Shown piece by piece: positions 1 through 6,227 of a stretch of DNA of 16,140 bases. Numbering within the stretch: position 1 is the first letter of the stretch; each line of letters begins with the position of its first letter. Under the pieces are notes generated by a model that was not told the DNA's origin, ran no database searches, and saw only the letters and a list, made by a program, of their open reading frames with translations. Both the position numbers and the translations under genes were made by a program. This stretch comes from JAYTJL01 sp043731125 (GTDB lineage: Bacteria > Patescibacteriota > Saccharimonadia > Saccharimonadales > UBA10212): positions 1 through 16,140 of the forward strand of contig JAYTJL010000068.1 of NCBI GenBank assembly GCA_043731125.1, written 5' to 3'.

Positions 1-222
1 GATGCACCCTCTGGTTATAAGGGACGAATGGGTTTGTATGAAGTTTTTGAAGTAACCGAACAGATCCAGGACTTAATAATCAAACACTCAACCAGTGGAG
101 CTATATCAAAAGCCGCTCAAGCCCAAGGAATGGTTACAATGCGTCAGGATGGCTATTTGAAATCTTTGGCCGGCATAACTACCCTCGCAGAAGTTAACAG
201 AGTTGCCGCTGATGAGGCCTGA
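1..222 (+). CDS. pilB: Type IV pilus assembly ATPase PilB, C-terminal end (partial)
   Basis: This is the last 73 codons of a GspE/PilB-family ATPase, the hexameric motor that drives pilin polymerisation at the cytoplasmic face of the membrane. The reading frame is open from base 1. The visible peptide begins DAPSGYKGRMGLYEVFEVT, the typical C-terminal block of PilB in which G-(Y/F)-x-GR-x-G-(I/L)-(Y/F)-E follows the zinc-binding region. It continues to the usual end with a G-M-x-T-M-R-x-D-G stretch (residues about 44-53). The Walker motifs lie outside the window. An internal ATG at base 28 is not a start. The gene ends in TGA. It is followed by a 180-nt spacer with heptamer repeats and then pilT, the standard pilB-pilT-pilC order. 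Confidence 0.93.
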   Translation, partial: DAPSGYKGRMGLYEVFEVTEQIQDLIIKHSTSGAISKAAQAQGMVTMRQDGYLKSLAGITTLAEVNRVAADEA

Positions 223-270
223 TGAGTATATAGAATGAAGGAATTATAAAATGTGGGAAATGAATAAAAA

Positions 271-378
271 GCCATCAGTCATCAGCCTGCCTGCCGGCAG
301 GCAGGGTCATCAGTCATCAGTAGTTATGCCAACTACTATCTGCTATCTACTGGTTACTGACGACTGGTTACTGATGAC
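271..378. repeat. Heptamer repeat tract I (CATCAGT right-facing, ACTGGTT/ACTGATG left-facing)
   Basis: The pilB-pilT spacer holds CATCAGT-type units at 273-285 and 306-319, then a non-repetitive centre, then the reverse-oriented units ACTGGTT, ACTGACG, ACTGGTT and ACTGATG at 349-376. The two halves are inverted relative to each other, so the spacer can fold into a long imperfect hairpin. The sequence ACTGGTTACTGATGACTA at 363-380 recurs exactly at 4835-4852, next to the four-helix-bundle gene. A 20-bp palindrome interrupts the left half. Heptamer tandem repeats of this style are known from some cyanobacteria; their role here is unknown. Confidence 0.85.
286..305. repeat. 20-bp perfect palindrome inside repeat tract I
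   Basis: CCTGCCTGCCGGCAGGCAGG is its own reverse complement and is built of CCTG/CAGG steps. It is much more GC-rich than its surroundings and splits the CATCAGT tract, with CATCAG immediately to its left and GTCATCA immediately to its right. It looks like an insertion into the tract or a protein-binding or cruciform site. No second copy was seen in the window. Confidence 0.8.
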
Positions 379-379
379 T

Positions 380-400
380 AAAATTACTAGAGGTAATTTT
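380..400 (+). promoter_or_regulatory. Hairpin presenting the pilT Shine-Dalgarno in its loop
   Basis: AAAATTAC (380-387) pairs perfectly with GTAATTTT (393-400) around the loop TAGAG. The AGAGG that serves as the pilT ribosome binding site lies in the loop and the first stem base, and ATG follows at 403. The hairpin abuts the right end of repeat tract I. Folding could expose or mask the ribosome site; either effect is inference. Confidence 0.55.
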
Positions 401-402
401 TA

Positions 403-1473
403 ATGCAACAAGAACCAAAAATAGAGCTACTTCTAGAAGAGGTGGTCAAACGCAAGGCGTCTGACCTGCACCTGCAGACAGGATTGCAGCCTATGCTGAG
501 AATTGATGGTTCGTTGGTTGCCATTGCGGGCACTGAGCAACTGAGTGAAGAGGCAGTTGAAAGACTGGTTTTTACAATTTTAGACGAAGACCAAAAACAA
601 ATTTTGCTCCGAGATAAAGAATTTGACTTTAGCTTTGCCTTTGGTGATTTAGGTCGATTCCGTGTGAATGCATTCCACGAAAGAGGCAACCTAGCAGCTG
701 CCATGCGACTTATACCTAAAGAAATTAGGCCGGTTGAGGAGTTGGGACTTCCAAATGTCATTAATAAATTCACCGAATACCCAAGGGGTTTGGTATTAAT
801 TACAGGGCCGACCGGGTCTGGCAAGTCAACTACGTTGGCGGCTTTGATAGGCAAGATAAACGCCGAAAAGGCCATGCACATCATTACCGTAGAAGACCCC
901 ATAGAGTACACACATGAGTCTAAACGCTCTTTAATTGCCCAAAGAGAAGTGCACTACGACACTTATAGTTTTTCGGCGGCATTGCGTTCTTCTCTCCGTG
1001 AAGACCCAGATGTGGTCCTCATAGGAGAAATGCGAGACCTTGAGACAATTGCAGCCGCTATTACCATAGCCGAAACAGGACATTTGGTTTTTGCAACTCT
1101 CCACACCAATAGTGCCAGTCAGTCGATTGACCGAATGATTGATGTTTTTCCACCCCATCAACAGCCACAGGTGCGTTCTCAGCTTGGCAATATCCTAATG
1201 GCCGTATGTTCGCAGCGGCTTATTCCAGCTCTTGGTGGGGGTCGTGTGCCAGCAGCAGAAATACTAATCGCTACCCCAGCTGTTCGTAACATCATCAGAG
1301 AAGGCAAAAACTATCAATTAGAAGCAGTTATCCAGACAGGTGCCGAATATGGTATGCAAAGTATGGACAAGACTTTGGTCAACTTAGTCCATTCGGGTGT
1401 TGTTAGTTATGACGAGGCTCGTAACTACGCGGTTGATTTAGAGGAGCTGGAGCGGCTCATGAGAGGAGCCTAA
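403..1473 (+). CDS. pilT: Type IV pilus retraction ATPase PilT
   Basis: This 356-residue protein is a complete PilT, the hexameric ATPase that depolymerises the pilus and powers retraction and twitching. The N-terminal PAS-like domain (about 1-110) contains the family signature ASDLHLQ (residues 19-25). The RecA-like domain has Walker A GPTGSGKS (135-142), the Asp box ITVEDPIE (161-168), Walker B VVLIGEMRD (204-212) and the His box with TGHLVFATLHTNSA (225-238). PAVRNIIREGK (292-302) matches the AIRNLIRE motif that separates PilT from PilB and is needed for retraction in characterised PilT. Length is normal for the family. The start is supported by AGAGG in the loop of the 380-400 hairpin. 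It lies between pilB and pilC and is probably co-transcribed with them. Confidence 0.97.
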   Translation: MQQEPKIELLLEEVVKRKASDLHLQTGLQPMLRIDGSLVAIAGTEQLSEEAVERLVFTILDEDQKQILLRDKEFDFSFAFGDLGRFRVNAFHERGNLAAAMRLIPKEIRPVEELGLPNVINKFTEYPRGLVLITGPTGSGKSTTLAALIGKINAEKAMHIITVEDPIEYTHESKRSLIAQREVHYDTYSFSAALRSSLREDPDVVLIGEMRDLETIAAAITIAETGHLVFATLHTNSASQSIDRMIDVFPPHQQPQVRSQLGNILMAVCSQRLIPALGGGRVPAAEILIATPAVRNIIREGKNYQLEAVIQTGAEYGMQSMDKTLVNLVHSGVVSYDEARNYAVDLEELERLMRGA

Positions 1474-1494
1474 AAAAATGCAAAACATTTTTTT
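1472..1494 (+). other. AT-rich hairpin at the pilT stop codon
   Basis: AAAAAAATG (1472-1480, overlapping the TAA stop) pairs with CATTTTTTT (1486-1494) around CAAAA. The stem is nearly all A-T, so it is weak as an intrinsic terminator despite the T run. It directly borders repeat tract II on the left and may be part of that element or a leaky attenuator between pilT and pilC. Confidence 0.4.
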
Positions 1495-1495
1495 A

Positions 1496-1600
1496 GTCAT
1501 CAGTCATCAGTCATCAGTCATCAGTTGGCTATCAATGAGACCAGACATATACTTTGACTACACATCACAGAGTACAGATTACTGGCTACTGACTACTAAA
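1496..1600. repeat. Heptamer repeat tract II
   Basis: The pilT-pilC spacer starts with four perfect GTCATCA copies (1496-1523) and ends with reverse-oriented ACAGATT, ACTGGCT, ACTGACT and ACTA units (about 1574-1598). The 50 nt between them hold nothing recognisable. The layout repeats that of tract I: inverted heptamer halves, an ACTAAA end, then a hairpin carrying the next gene's ribosome binding site. Confidence 0.85.
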
Positions 1601-1615
1601 GCGACCGGAGGTCGC
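1601..1615 (+). promoter_or_regulatory. Hairpin containing the pilC Shine-Dalgarno
   Basis: GCGACC (1601-1606) pairs perfectly with GGTCGC (1610-1615) around GGA. The Shine-Dalgarno GGAGG (1607-1611) lies in the loop and the start of the right arm, 9 nt before the pilC ATG. The stem is GC-rich, so it could plausibly limit pilC translation; that is inference. Confidence 0.55.
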
Positions 1616-1620
1616 GCCTG

Positions 1621-2838
1621 ATGCAGACGTATAAGTACACTGCCCTAGAGGCTTCTGGCGGTAAGAAAGTCAAAGCAGAAGTCCAGGCGCAGGACGAAAA
1701 GACTGCCGTAAAACTCCTTACTGACAGGGGTATGACACCACTCAAGATTACCCTCGAAGACCATAGTGGATTTTCTTTGAGGCACAAAATTTCCGTCAAA
1801 CAAAAGATAATTTTTAGTCGCCAACTTTCTACACTTATAAATGCCGGTCTGCCTTTGGTTCAGAGTCTTCGGTCTGTTTTAAAACAGATAAAAAATAAAA
1901 AGTTAGCGTCTGTCATAGAAAACGTAATTGCAGACGTGGAGGCGGGGTCTAGCCTATCTGATGCGTTTTCTAGGCATCCTAAGGTATTTAACGATGTTTT
2001 TGTTAGTCTTGTTGCCGCCGGAGAAGCGTCGGGCACCTTAGACAAATCCCTTGAAAGGCTGGCCAACCAGCAAGAAAAAGACCACGACATAATTTCTAAG
2101 GTACGTGGAGCCATGATGTATCCGTTAATAGTGCTCTTGGTTCTTTTTGGAATAGTCATTTTCATGCTTACAACGGTATTGCCTCAGGTGCAAACACTTT
2201 ATGAGGGGTTGCCTGGCACACAGCTGCCGCTATTTACTCGCGTATTGTTGGCTGCATCCGGACTCATGACCAACTACTGGTGGGTACTGCTAATAATTAT
2301 TGCAGCTGCTTCGTTTGGTGGGTTTAAATGGGTCGGGACAATAGCAGGTAAGGATTTTGTGGACAAAGCAAAACTTAATGCTTGGCCAATTGGACCACTT
2401 TTTAGAAAACTATACATGGCTAGATTTGCCCGCACAGCAGCAACACTGGTGGGTAGTGGAGTACCAATGATAAAAATGCTTACCACAACAGCAGAAGCAA
2501 TAGGCAATGTACATGTGGCAAAGTCAATTCTGAAAGCAACAGAAAGTGTTAAAGGAGGCAAGAGCCTGTCTGATAGTCTCGCTGGAGACCCTAATTTTCT
2601 AGACCTTGTACCAGATATGATAAGAATAGGAGAGCAGTCTGGCCAACTCCAAAGTATGCTGGAAAAACTATCTGACTATTACGAAAAAGAGGTAGACAAT
2701 CAAATTAAAACTATCTCAACAGTAATAGAGCCTCTCATGATGATAGTTGTAGGGGTTGTAGCGCTTGTAATTGTGATTGCCGTGCTACTGCCTATATATA
2801 GTCTTGCTGGCAATAGTAGCTTTACGGGTTCAGGTTAG
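1621..2838 (+). CDS. pilC: Type IV pilus inner-membrane platform protein PilC
   Basis: This 405-residue protein belongs to the GspF/PilC family, the polytopic platform that couples the PilB and PilT motors to pilin movement through the membrane. Two T2SSF domains are visible. The first (about 60-190) has FSRQLSTLINAGLPL (65-79) and VAAGEASGTLDKSLERLA (131-148). The second (about 265-390) has FARTAATLVGSGVP (269-282) and IRIGEQSGQL (334-343). Three hydrophobic segments lie near 164-186, 217-235 and 370-393, as in known family members. Length is typical. GGAGG 9 nt upstream fixes the start. The gene follows pilT after repeat tract II and precedes the pilin promoter. Confidence 0.96.
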   Translation: MQTYKYTALEASGGKKVKAEVQAQDEKTAVKLLTDRGMTPLKITLEDHSGFSLRHKISVKQKIIFSRQLSTLINAGLPLVQSLRSVLKQIKNKKLASVIENVIADVEAGSSLSDAFSRHPKVFNDVFVSLVAAGEASGTLDKSLERLANQQEKDHDIISKVRGAMMYPLIVLLVLFGIVIFMLTTVLPQVQTLYEGLPGTQLPLFTRVLLAASGLMTNYWWVLLIIIAAASFGGFKWVGTIAGKDFVDKAKLNAWPIGPLFRKLYMARFARTAATLVGSGVPMIKMLTTTAEAIGNVHVAKSILKATESVKGGKSLSDSLAGDPNFLDLVPDMIRIGEQSGQLQSMLEKLSDYYEKEVDNQIKTISTVIEPLMMIVVGVVALVIVIAVLLPIYSLAGNSSFTGSG

Positions 2839-2850
2839 GAGTATAAATAC

Positions 2851-2878
2851 TTGCTTTTTACATTCCGTGCGCTAATAT
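2851..2878 (+). promoter_or_regulatory. Promoter of the pilin gene
   Basis: TTGCTT (2851-2856), a 16-nt spacer and TAATAT (2873-2878) resemble a housekeeping promoter. The pilin ATG lies at 2931, preceded by AGGGGG (2914-2919), which gives a leader of about 45 nt. A separate promoter and terminator suit a highly expressed monocistronic pilin. Confidence 0.6.
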
Positions 2879-2930
2879 ATAAACATAAGTGCAATTAATT
2901 AAATAGACAATCTAGGGGGCATAGATAAAA

Positions 2931-3392
2931 ATGAAACAGCAAATTAAGAAGCTACACCAGGCACACCGCCAGGGAAACAATGCTTTCACCATCATAGAAG
3001 TGATGATAGTGCTAGCCATTGCAGGCATCATCATGGTAATTGTATTCTTGGCAATCCCGGCACTTCAGCGTAACTCACGCAACACTCAGCGGACAAGTGA
3101 CATTACAAGAATGACAGGTGCTATTGACGAATGTCTGGCCAACAACAACAGCGTTGTAGCATCCTGCAACAACTTCGGTGCGGCGCAACTTAACACCTAC
3201 ATTACGGTAGCTAACAACCAACAAATAACCACCATTGGTGCTGCTTCGGTGACACAAGCACTATTAGCTTTTAACACCAAGTGTAATCCAGCCGGTACAG
3301 CATCAGCAGCTGGTGGTGGGACAAGCTCATTTACGCTTGTGTATTTGATTGAGACTGGTACAGGAACAGCCCCAAGGTGCGTGGGTAGCTAG
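2931..3392 (+). CDS. Type IV pilin (probable major pilin, PilA-like)
   Basis: This 153-residue prepilin has a 18-residue charged leader, then FTIIEVMIVLAIAGIIMV (from residue 19), the class III signal with Glu at +5 and a hydrophobic N-terminal helix that packs into the fibre and carries the membrane segment. The residue before the cleavage site is Ala (GNNA|FTIIE) rather than the near-invariant Gly. The globular part has four Cys, including a C-terminal pair (KCNPAG ... RCVGS) that could close a D-region loop as in many type IVa pilins. AGGGGG at 2914-2919 is the ribosome site. It has its own promoter upstream and a strong terminator 28 nt after the stop, and it is the shortest of the complete prepilins here, so major pilin is the best guess. 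A minor pilin remains possible. Confidence 0.85.
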   Translation: MKQQIKKLHQAHRQGNNAFTIIEVMIVLAIAGIIMVIVFLAIPALQRNSRNTQRTSDITRMTGAIDECLANNNSVVASCNNFGAAQLNTYITVANNQQITTIGAASVTQALLAFNTKCNPAGTASAAGGGTSSFTLVYLIETGTGTAPRCVGS

Positions 3393-3419
3393 TTAAAAGC
3401 AAAAAGATAAAAGACTAAG

Positions 3420-3449
3420 AAAAACGGGTCAGTAAAATGACCCGTTTTT
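3420..3449 (+). terminator. Intrinsic terminator after the pilin gene
   Basis: AAAAACGGGTCA (3420-3431) pairs perfectly with TGACCCGTTTTT (3438-3449) around GTAAAA. The GC core followed by five T is a textbook Rho-independent terminator. It separates the pilin gene from pilD. Confidence 0.93.
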
Positions 3450-3470
3450 CTATTACGCTAGGTTATCACG

Positions 3471-3479
3471 TGCTAGCAT
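3471..3479 (+). promoter_or_regulatory. Extended -10 promoter of pilD (leaderless layout)
   Basis: TGC followed by TAGCAT (3474-3479) lies 7 nt before the pilD ATG at 3487. Transcription would then start at or next to the start codon. No clear -35 was found. The layout matches the promoters at 4412-4442, 4879-4887, 12052-12060 and 12244-12252. Confidence 0.5.
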
Positions 3480-3486
3480 AAGTGGG

Positions 3487-4344
3487 ATGGTATTATTTCT
3501 AGTTATTTTTGGACTTTGCTTGGGGAGTTTTGTAAATGCGCTGGTCTGGCGTGTTCGCCAGCAGTCTAAAGTCCAAAGTCTAAAGTCCAAAGCTAAGAAA
3601 AAACCGAATACTCCACACTCAGTGCTCAGTACTGAGTACTCCGTACTCAGAGGCCGAAGCATGTGCCCCAATTGCAAGTACGAACTAGCACCAAAGGATC
3701 TTATTCCGGTGATTTCCTGGTTGTTTTTAAGAGGGAAGTGTCGCTACTGTAAGAAACCGATTTCTGTGCAATACCCCGTAGTTGAGCTAGCTATGGCGGT
3801 TGTATTTGTAGTCTCTTATCATTTTTGGCCGTTAGAGCCCTCAGGTGGTCAGGGGCTGCTTTTTGGCAGCTGGTTGATTGCAAGTGTTGGTCTGATGGCC
3901 TTGGCCGTTTACGACATTAAGTGGATGTTGCTCCCCAACAGGATACTTTATCCGACTCTGGTGGTGGCTACGGCTGGGCAGGCGAGCTATATAATTTTCT
4001 ACGCAGCAGATCCGGCTAATAGCTTTTGGCTTTTAGCCTTGAGCATATTAGTTGCCTCTGGTGTATTTTGGCTATTATTCCACATTTCAAAGGGTAAATG
4101 GATAGGCTATGGAGATGTAAGGCTAGGTGTTGTGCTAGGAGTATTGCTAGCTAGTCCTGATTTGGCCTTTTTGATGATATTTACTGCATCAGTACTGGGT
4201 ACTTTGTACAGTTTGCCACTTATGGCAGCAGGCAAACAAAAAATGGCTAGCAAAATTCCGTTTGGACCGTTCCTAATTCTAGGGACATTCCTGGTGCTGT
4301 TGTTTGGTAGGGAATTGATTGATTGGTACAGAAATTTTCTGTAA
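3487..4344 (+). CDS. pilD: Prepilin peptidase / N-methyltransferase PilD
   Basis: This 285-residue integral membrane aspartyl protease cleaves the prepilin leaders and methylates the new N-terminus. Residues 2-22 form the first membrane segment with the GxxxGSFxN signature (GLCLGSFVN, 9-17). The methyltransferase-associated zinc site has C60, C63, C85 and C88 (CPNC ... CRYC). The A24 catalytic aspartates are D143 (VYDIKWMLLPN) and D210 (GYGD). About eight hydrophobic segments are present. The cytoplasmic loop before the first CPxC (residues 26-56) is about 25-30 residues longer than usual, and nearly all the excess is encoded by heptamer repeats. All key residues are intact, so the enzyme is probably active. 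There is little Shine-Dalgarno sequence, and a -10 lies 7 nt upstream, which suggests a leaderless mRNA. Confidence 0.95.
   Translation: MVLFLVIFGLCLGSFVNALVWRVRQQSKVQSLKSKAKKKPNTPHSVLSTEYSVLRGRSMCPNCKYELAPKDLIPVISWLFLRGKCRYCKKPISVQYPVVELAMAVVFVVSYHFWPLEPSGGQGLLFGSWLIASVGLMALAVYDIKWMLLPNRILYPTLVVATAGQASYIIFYAADPANSFWLLALSILVASGVFWLLFHISKGKWIGYGDVRLGVVLGVLLASPDLAFLMIFTASVLGTLYSLPLMAAGKQKMASKIPFGPFLILGTFLVLLFGRELIDWYRNFL
3563..3648. repeat. Heptamer repeats inside the pilD coding sequence
   Basis: Four units AGTCTAA, AGTCCAA, AGTCTAA, AGTCCAA (3563-3590) are followed, after 16 nt, by six units AATACTC, CACACTC, AGTGCTC, AGTACTG, AGTACTC, CGTACTC (3607-3648). CTGAGTAC (3632-3639) and GTACTCAG (3643-3650) form an 8-bp hairpin at the right end, like the hairpins at the ends of the intergenic tracts. 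The pilD frame stays open across the whole stretch. Confidence 0.85.
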
Positions 4345-4402
4345 GAAAATTTAGTAACCAGTAACCAGTAACCAGTAACCAGTAACCAGTAACCAGTAAC
4401 CA
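4332..4402. repeat. Heptamer repeat tract III: seven perfect GTAACCA copies, with hairpin
   Basis: GTAACCA is repeated seven times without error at 4354-4402. Just left of it, AAATTTTCT (4332-4340) pairs with AGAAAATTT (4344-4352) around GTA, overlapping the pilD stop codon. The units face the opposite way to those in tract IV on the other side of the four-helix-bundle gene. Confidence 0.9.
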
Positions 4403-4411
4403 GTACGGCGC

Positions 4412-4442
4412 TTGTGTCTATCCGTAAATTCTTTGGTATGTT
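4412..4442 (+). promoter_or_regulatory. Promoter of the four-helix-bundle gene
   Basis: TGG followed by TATGTT (4437-4442) forms an extended -10 that ends 6 nt before the ATG at 4449, again a leaderless layout. TTGTGT at 4412-4417 could be a -35, but the 19-nt spacer is long. Confidence 0.45.
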
Positions 4443-4448
4443 AGTTGA

Positions 4449-4805
4449 ATGAGTATTCATACGTTCGAGGACGTGATAGCCTGGCGGAAGTCCAGAGAAT
4501 TAACGTTAGAAATAGATAAATCGTTTCGTCACATCACCAATTACGCGTACAAAGATCAACTTTTTAGAGCCTCGCTCTCAATAATGAATAATATCGCAGA
4601 AGGTTTTGACAGGGGTACAAATAGAGAATTAAAGCAATTTTTGACCATTGCACGAGGTTCTGCCGCAGAAGTACGTTCGATGCTAATAATCGCACCAGAA
4701 CTGGGTTATATAGATGCGGAAAAACAACAGCACCTGCTAGGCTTGGCAAAGGAAATTTCAAAACTGTTAACAGGCTTTATCAAATCGCTCCAGTCTACAA
4801 ACTAA
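4449..4805 (+). CDS. Four-helix-bundle protein (S23 / intervening-sequence family)
   Basis: This 118-residue protein matches the four-helix-bundle family first described as proteins of 23S rRNA intervening sequences (the so-called S23 proteins), structurally related to the Avd accessory proteins of diversity-generating retroelements. The signature is visible: FEDVIAWRKSRELTLEI (6-22), DQLFRASLSIMNNIAEGFDRG (about 36-56), ELKQFLTIARGSAAEVRSML (about 60-79), and ELGYID followed by a last amphipathic helix to about residue 114. Length is normal. There is no signal or membrane segment. Family members are presumed to bind nucleic acid or form oligomers, but their biochemical job is unknown. It sits among pilus genes with which it has no known functional link and is enclosed by inverted heptamer tracts, so it looks inserted. 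No 23S rRNA or reverse transcriptase is nearby. Confidence 0.9.
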   Translation: MSIHTFEDVIAWRKSRELTLEIDKSFRHITNYAYKDQLFRASLSIMNNIAEGFDRGTNRELKQFLTIARGSAAEVRSMLIIAPELGYIDAEKQQHLLGLAKEISKLLTGFIKSLQSTN

Positions 4806-4871
4806 CTCCTACCTACTGACACTGCCTCCTGACTACTGGTTACTGATGACTACTTGAGTTATTACTCGAGT
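4806..4871. repeat. Heptamer repeat tract IV with terminal hairpin
   Basis: Degenerate units lead into perfect reverse-oriented units ACTGGTT and ACTGATG (4835-4848), then ACTA. ACTTGAGT (4852-4859) pairs with ACTCGAGT (4864-4871) around TATT, with one T-G wobble. CTGGTTACTG here is the exact reverse complement of the CAGTAACCAG in tract III. The hairpin sits just before the promoter of the next gene. Confidence 0.8.
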
Positions 4872-4878
4872 ACGCTTA

Positions 4879-4887
4879 TGCTATAAT
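4879..4887 (+). promoter_or_regulatory. Extended -10 promoter of the first minor prepilin gene
   Basis: TGC followed by a consensus TATAAT (4882-4887) ends 6 nt before the ATG at 4894. Transcription would start at the start codon. No good -35 is visible, which an extended -10 can tolerate. Confidence 0.7.
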
Positions 4888-4893
4888 CAGCTC

Positions 4894-5640
4894 ATGATAA
4901 AGGCCAGAGCGGGCTACACTATTGTAGAGGTAATTATCGTTCTGGCGGTAAGTAGCGCAATTTTTGTGAGCGCAGTCACTGCGACAAGAGGTAGAACTAG
5001 TAAAACGGGGTTTTTTCAAACAGTGCAAGATGTAAGTTCTAAAATTCAGGGGGTGTCTTCGAGCATTAAGTCGGGTAATTTTAACGACTCAGATAACTAC
5101 AGCTGCACGTTAGACGGGACTGGTTACCCAGTGTTAACGAGCGTTGCACCCGGTAGCGGCATCAACGATGACTGTATTGTCCTTGGCAGGGCGCTTCAAG
5201 TCTTTCCTGGCGATACCTCTAGGCCCTACATAAAGATATACACGGTTCTTGGCAACAGAACGGTCGGCAACACTGGACAGGTTGTGACTAGTACCACTAA
5301 CTTAAGACCGGCTGTAGCAACTATACTAACCGACCAATATAATTTTAGCGAACGAGCTGATCTACTATCTGTTAGGTCCTCTGGTAACACGCGCGAATCA
5401 CTCGGGGTGTATTCTACTCCTGAATCTGGCCGGTTTGTAGGTGTAGCACAAACCAACACTGAGGCGAATATTGCAGCATGTGTTAGAAATTCCTTCACCG
5501 GTGGTTGCGGTGCAATTACACCAGTCACGTCATGGGACGTCTGTTTTGGTGAGTCTGGTGGGGTTCTGCGTCAAACAATAGTCGTAACCGTCTCAGATGG
5601 TGGTGTAGCTACAGAAATTAAGAGTGTAGCGTCATGTTGA
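4894..5640 (+). CDS. Minor prepilin, FimT/GspH-like
   Basis: This 248-residue prepilin has a very short leader, MIKARAG, followed by YTIVEVIIVLAVSSAIFVSA, with Gly at -1, Glu at +5 and a hydrophobic helix to about residue 28. The body, with SKIQGVSSSIKSGN and a following NDDCIVLGRALQV block, resembles GspH/FimT pseudopilins of CPR bacteria, which are thought to join the initiation complex at the pilus tip. Six Cys could form disulfides outside the cell. The short leader argues that ATG 4894 is the true start, and no Shine-Dalgarno is present, in line with the promoter ending 6 nt upstream. The 3' end overlaps the next gene (ATGTTGA), indicating translational coupling. Confidence 0.87.
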   Translation: MIKARAGYTIVEVIIVLAVSSAIFVSAVTATRGRTSKTGFFQTVQDVSSKIQGVSSSIKSGNFNDSDNYSCTLDGTGYPVLTSVAPGSGINDDCIVLGRALQVFPGDTSRPYIKIYTVLGNRTVGNTGQVVTSTTNLRPAVATILTDQYNFSERADLLSVRSSGNTRESLGVYSTPESGRFVGVAQTNTEANIAACVRNSFTGGCGAITPVTSWDVCFGESGGVLRQTIVVTVSDGGVATEIKSVASC

Positions 5641-6119
5641 GTATCAAAGAGTGGATAAGTACGTTAAAGCCTGGCAATACCAGAGGGGACACAATAGTTG
5701 AAGTGATGATTAGCATGTCAATTCTTGCTATTGTACTTGGCGCTACTTTTGCTACTTCGTCTCGTAGCCTACGCACCGGCGTAGCGTCCACACAGCGTAA
5801 CCAGGCGCTGTCTATTGCCCAAAACCAGGTAGAAGTCATTAAAAATGCTTACGAAACCAACCCAGTACTTCTGGCTGCATTGCAGAATCCGGCGAGCGGG
5901 GTTTTTTGTTTGGATGCGACCACTTTGTCTGACACTACTCTACCAATACCTTCTACCGTAACTACTTGTACAAAGTACCAAGGTGAAGACTATGCCGTAA
6001 GAGTTAATTATGACCCCGCTAGGTTTGTATTTAACGTAGACGTTAATTGGAGCAGTGCAACAGGAACCGCGCCAAATAGCAACGTGCAACTTCTATACAA
6101 ACTTCCAGGTGGCTTTTAA
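5634..6119 (+). CDS. Minor prepilin, PilV/GspI-like
   Basis: This 161-residue prepilin has an 18-residue leader ending in Gly (PGNTRG), then DTIVEVMISMSILAIVLGAT, with Glu at +5 and an N-terminal hydrophobic helix. Asp at +1 is uncommon overall but familiar in this GDTIVEV group of CPR pseudopilins. SLRTGVASTQRNQALSIAQNQVEVIKNAYE fits the PilV/GspI pattern (part of that stretch lies at residues about 44-72). The remainder is a small beta-rich domain with two Cys. ATG overlaps the previous stop by 7 nt, so it is co-translated with the gene before it. Confidence 0.85.
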   Translation: MLSIKEWISTLKPGNTRGDTIVEVMISMSILAIVLGATFATSSRSLRTGVASTQRNQALSIAQNQVEVIKNAYETNPVLLAALQNPASGVFCLDATTLSDTTLPIPSTVTTCTKYQGEDYAVRVNYDPARFVFNVDVNWSSATGTAPNSNVQLLYKLPGGF

Positions 6120-6227
6120 GGCCTGGGCACTCACCTTGCTAGTCGAACAATCAATATTACTATCAATCCATACAAGTAATGACTAGGATTGGGTGAAACT
6201 ATCCAGGAATGATGTTGTTCAACACGC

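Noticed and set aside
4354..4402. CRISPR array, given the short repeats and a Cas2-like protein in the window
   Set aside because: The units are 7 bp and tandem with no spacers, no cas1 or effector gene is present, and the Cas2-like protein has the winged-helix plus PaaX layout of a regulator.
4107..4460. Minus-strand frame of 117 residues with a repeated VTGYWLL motif
   Set aside because: The motif is just the translation of the GTAACCA array, and the rest is antisense to pilD.
4449..4805. Diversity-generating retroelement with an Avd-type accessory protein
   Set aside because: There is no reverse transcriptase, and no template/variable repeat pair was seen; only the four-helix fold is shared.
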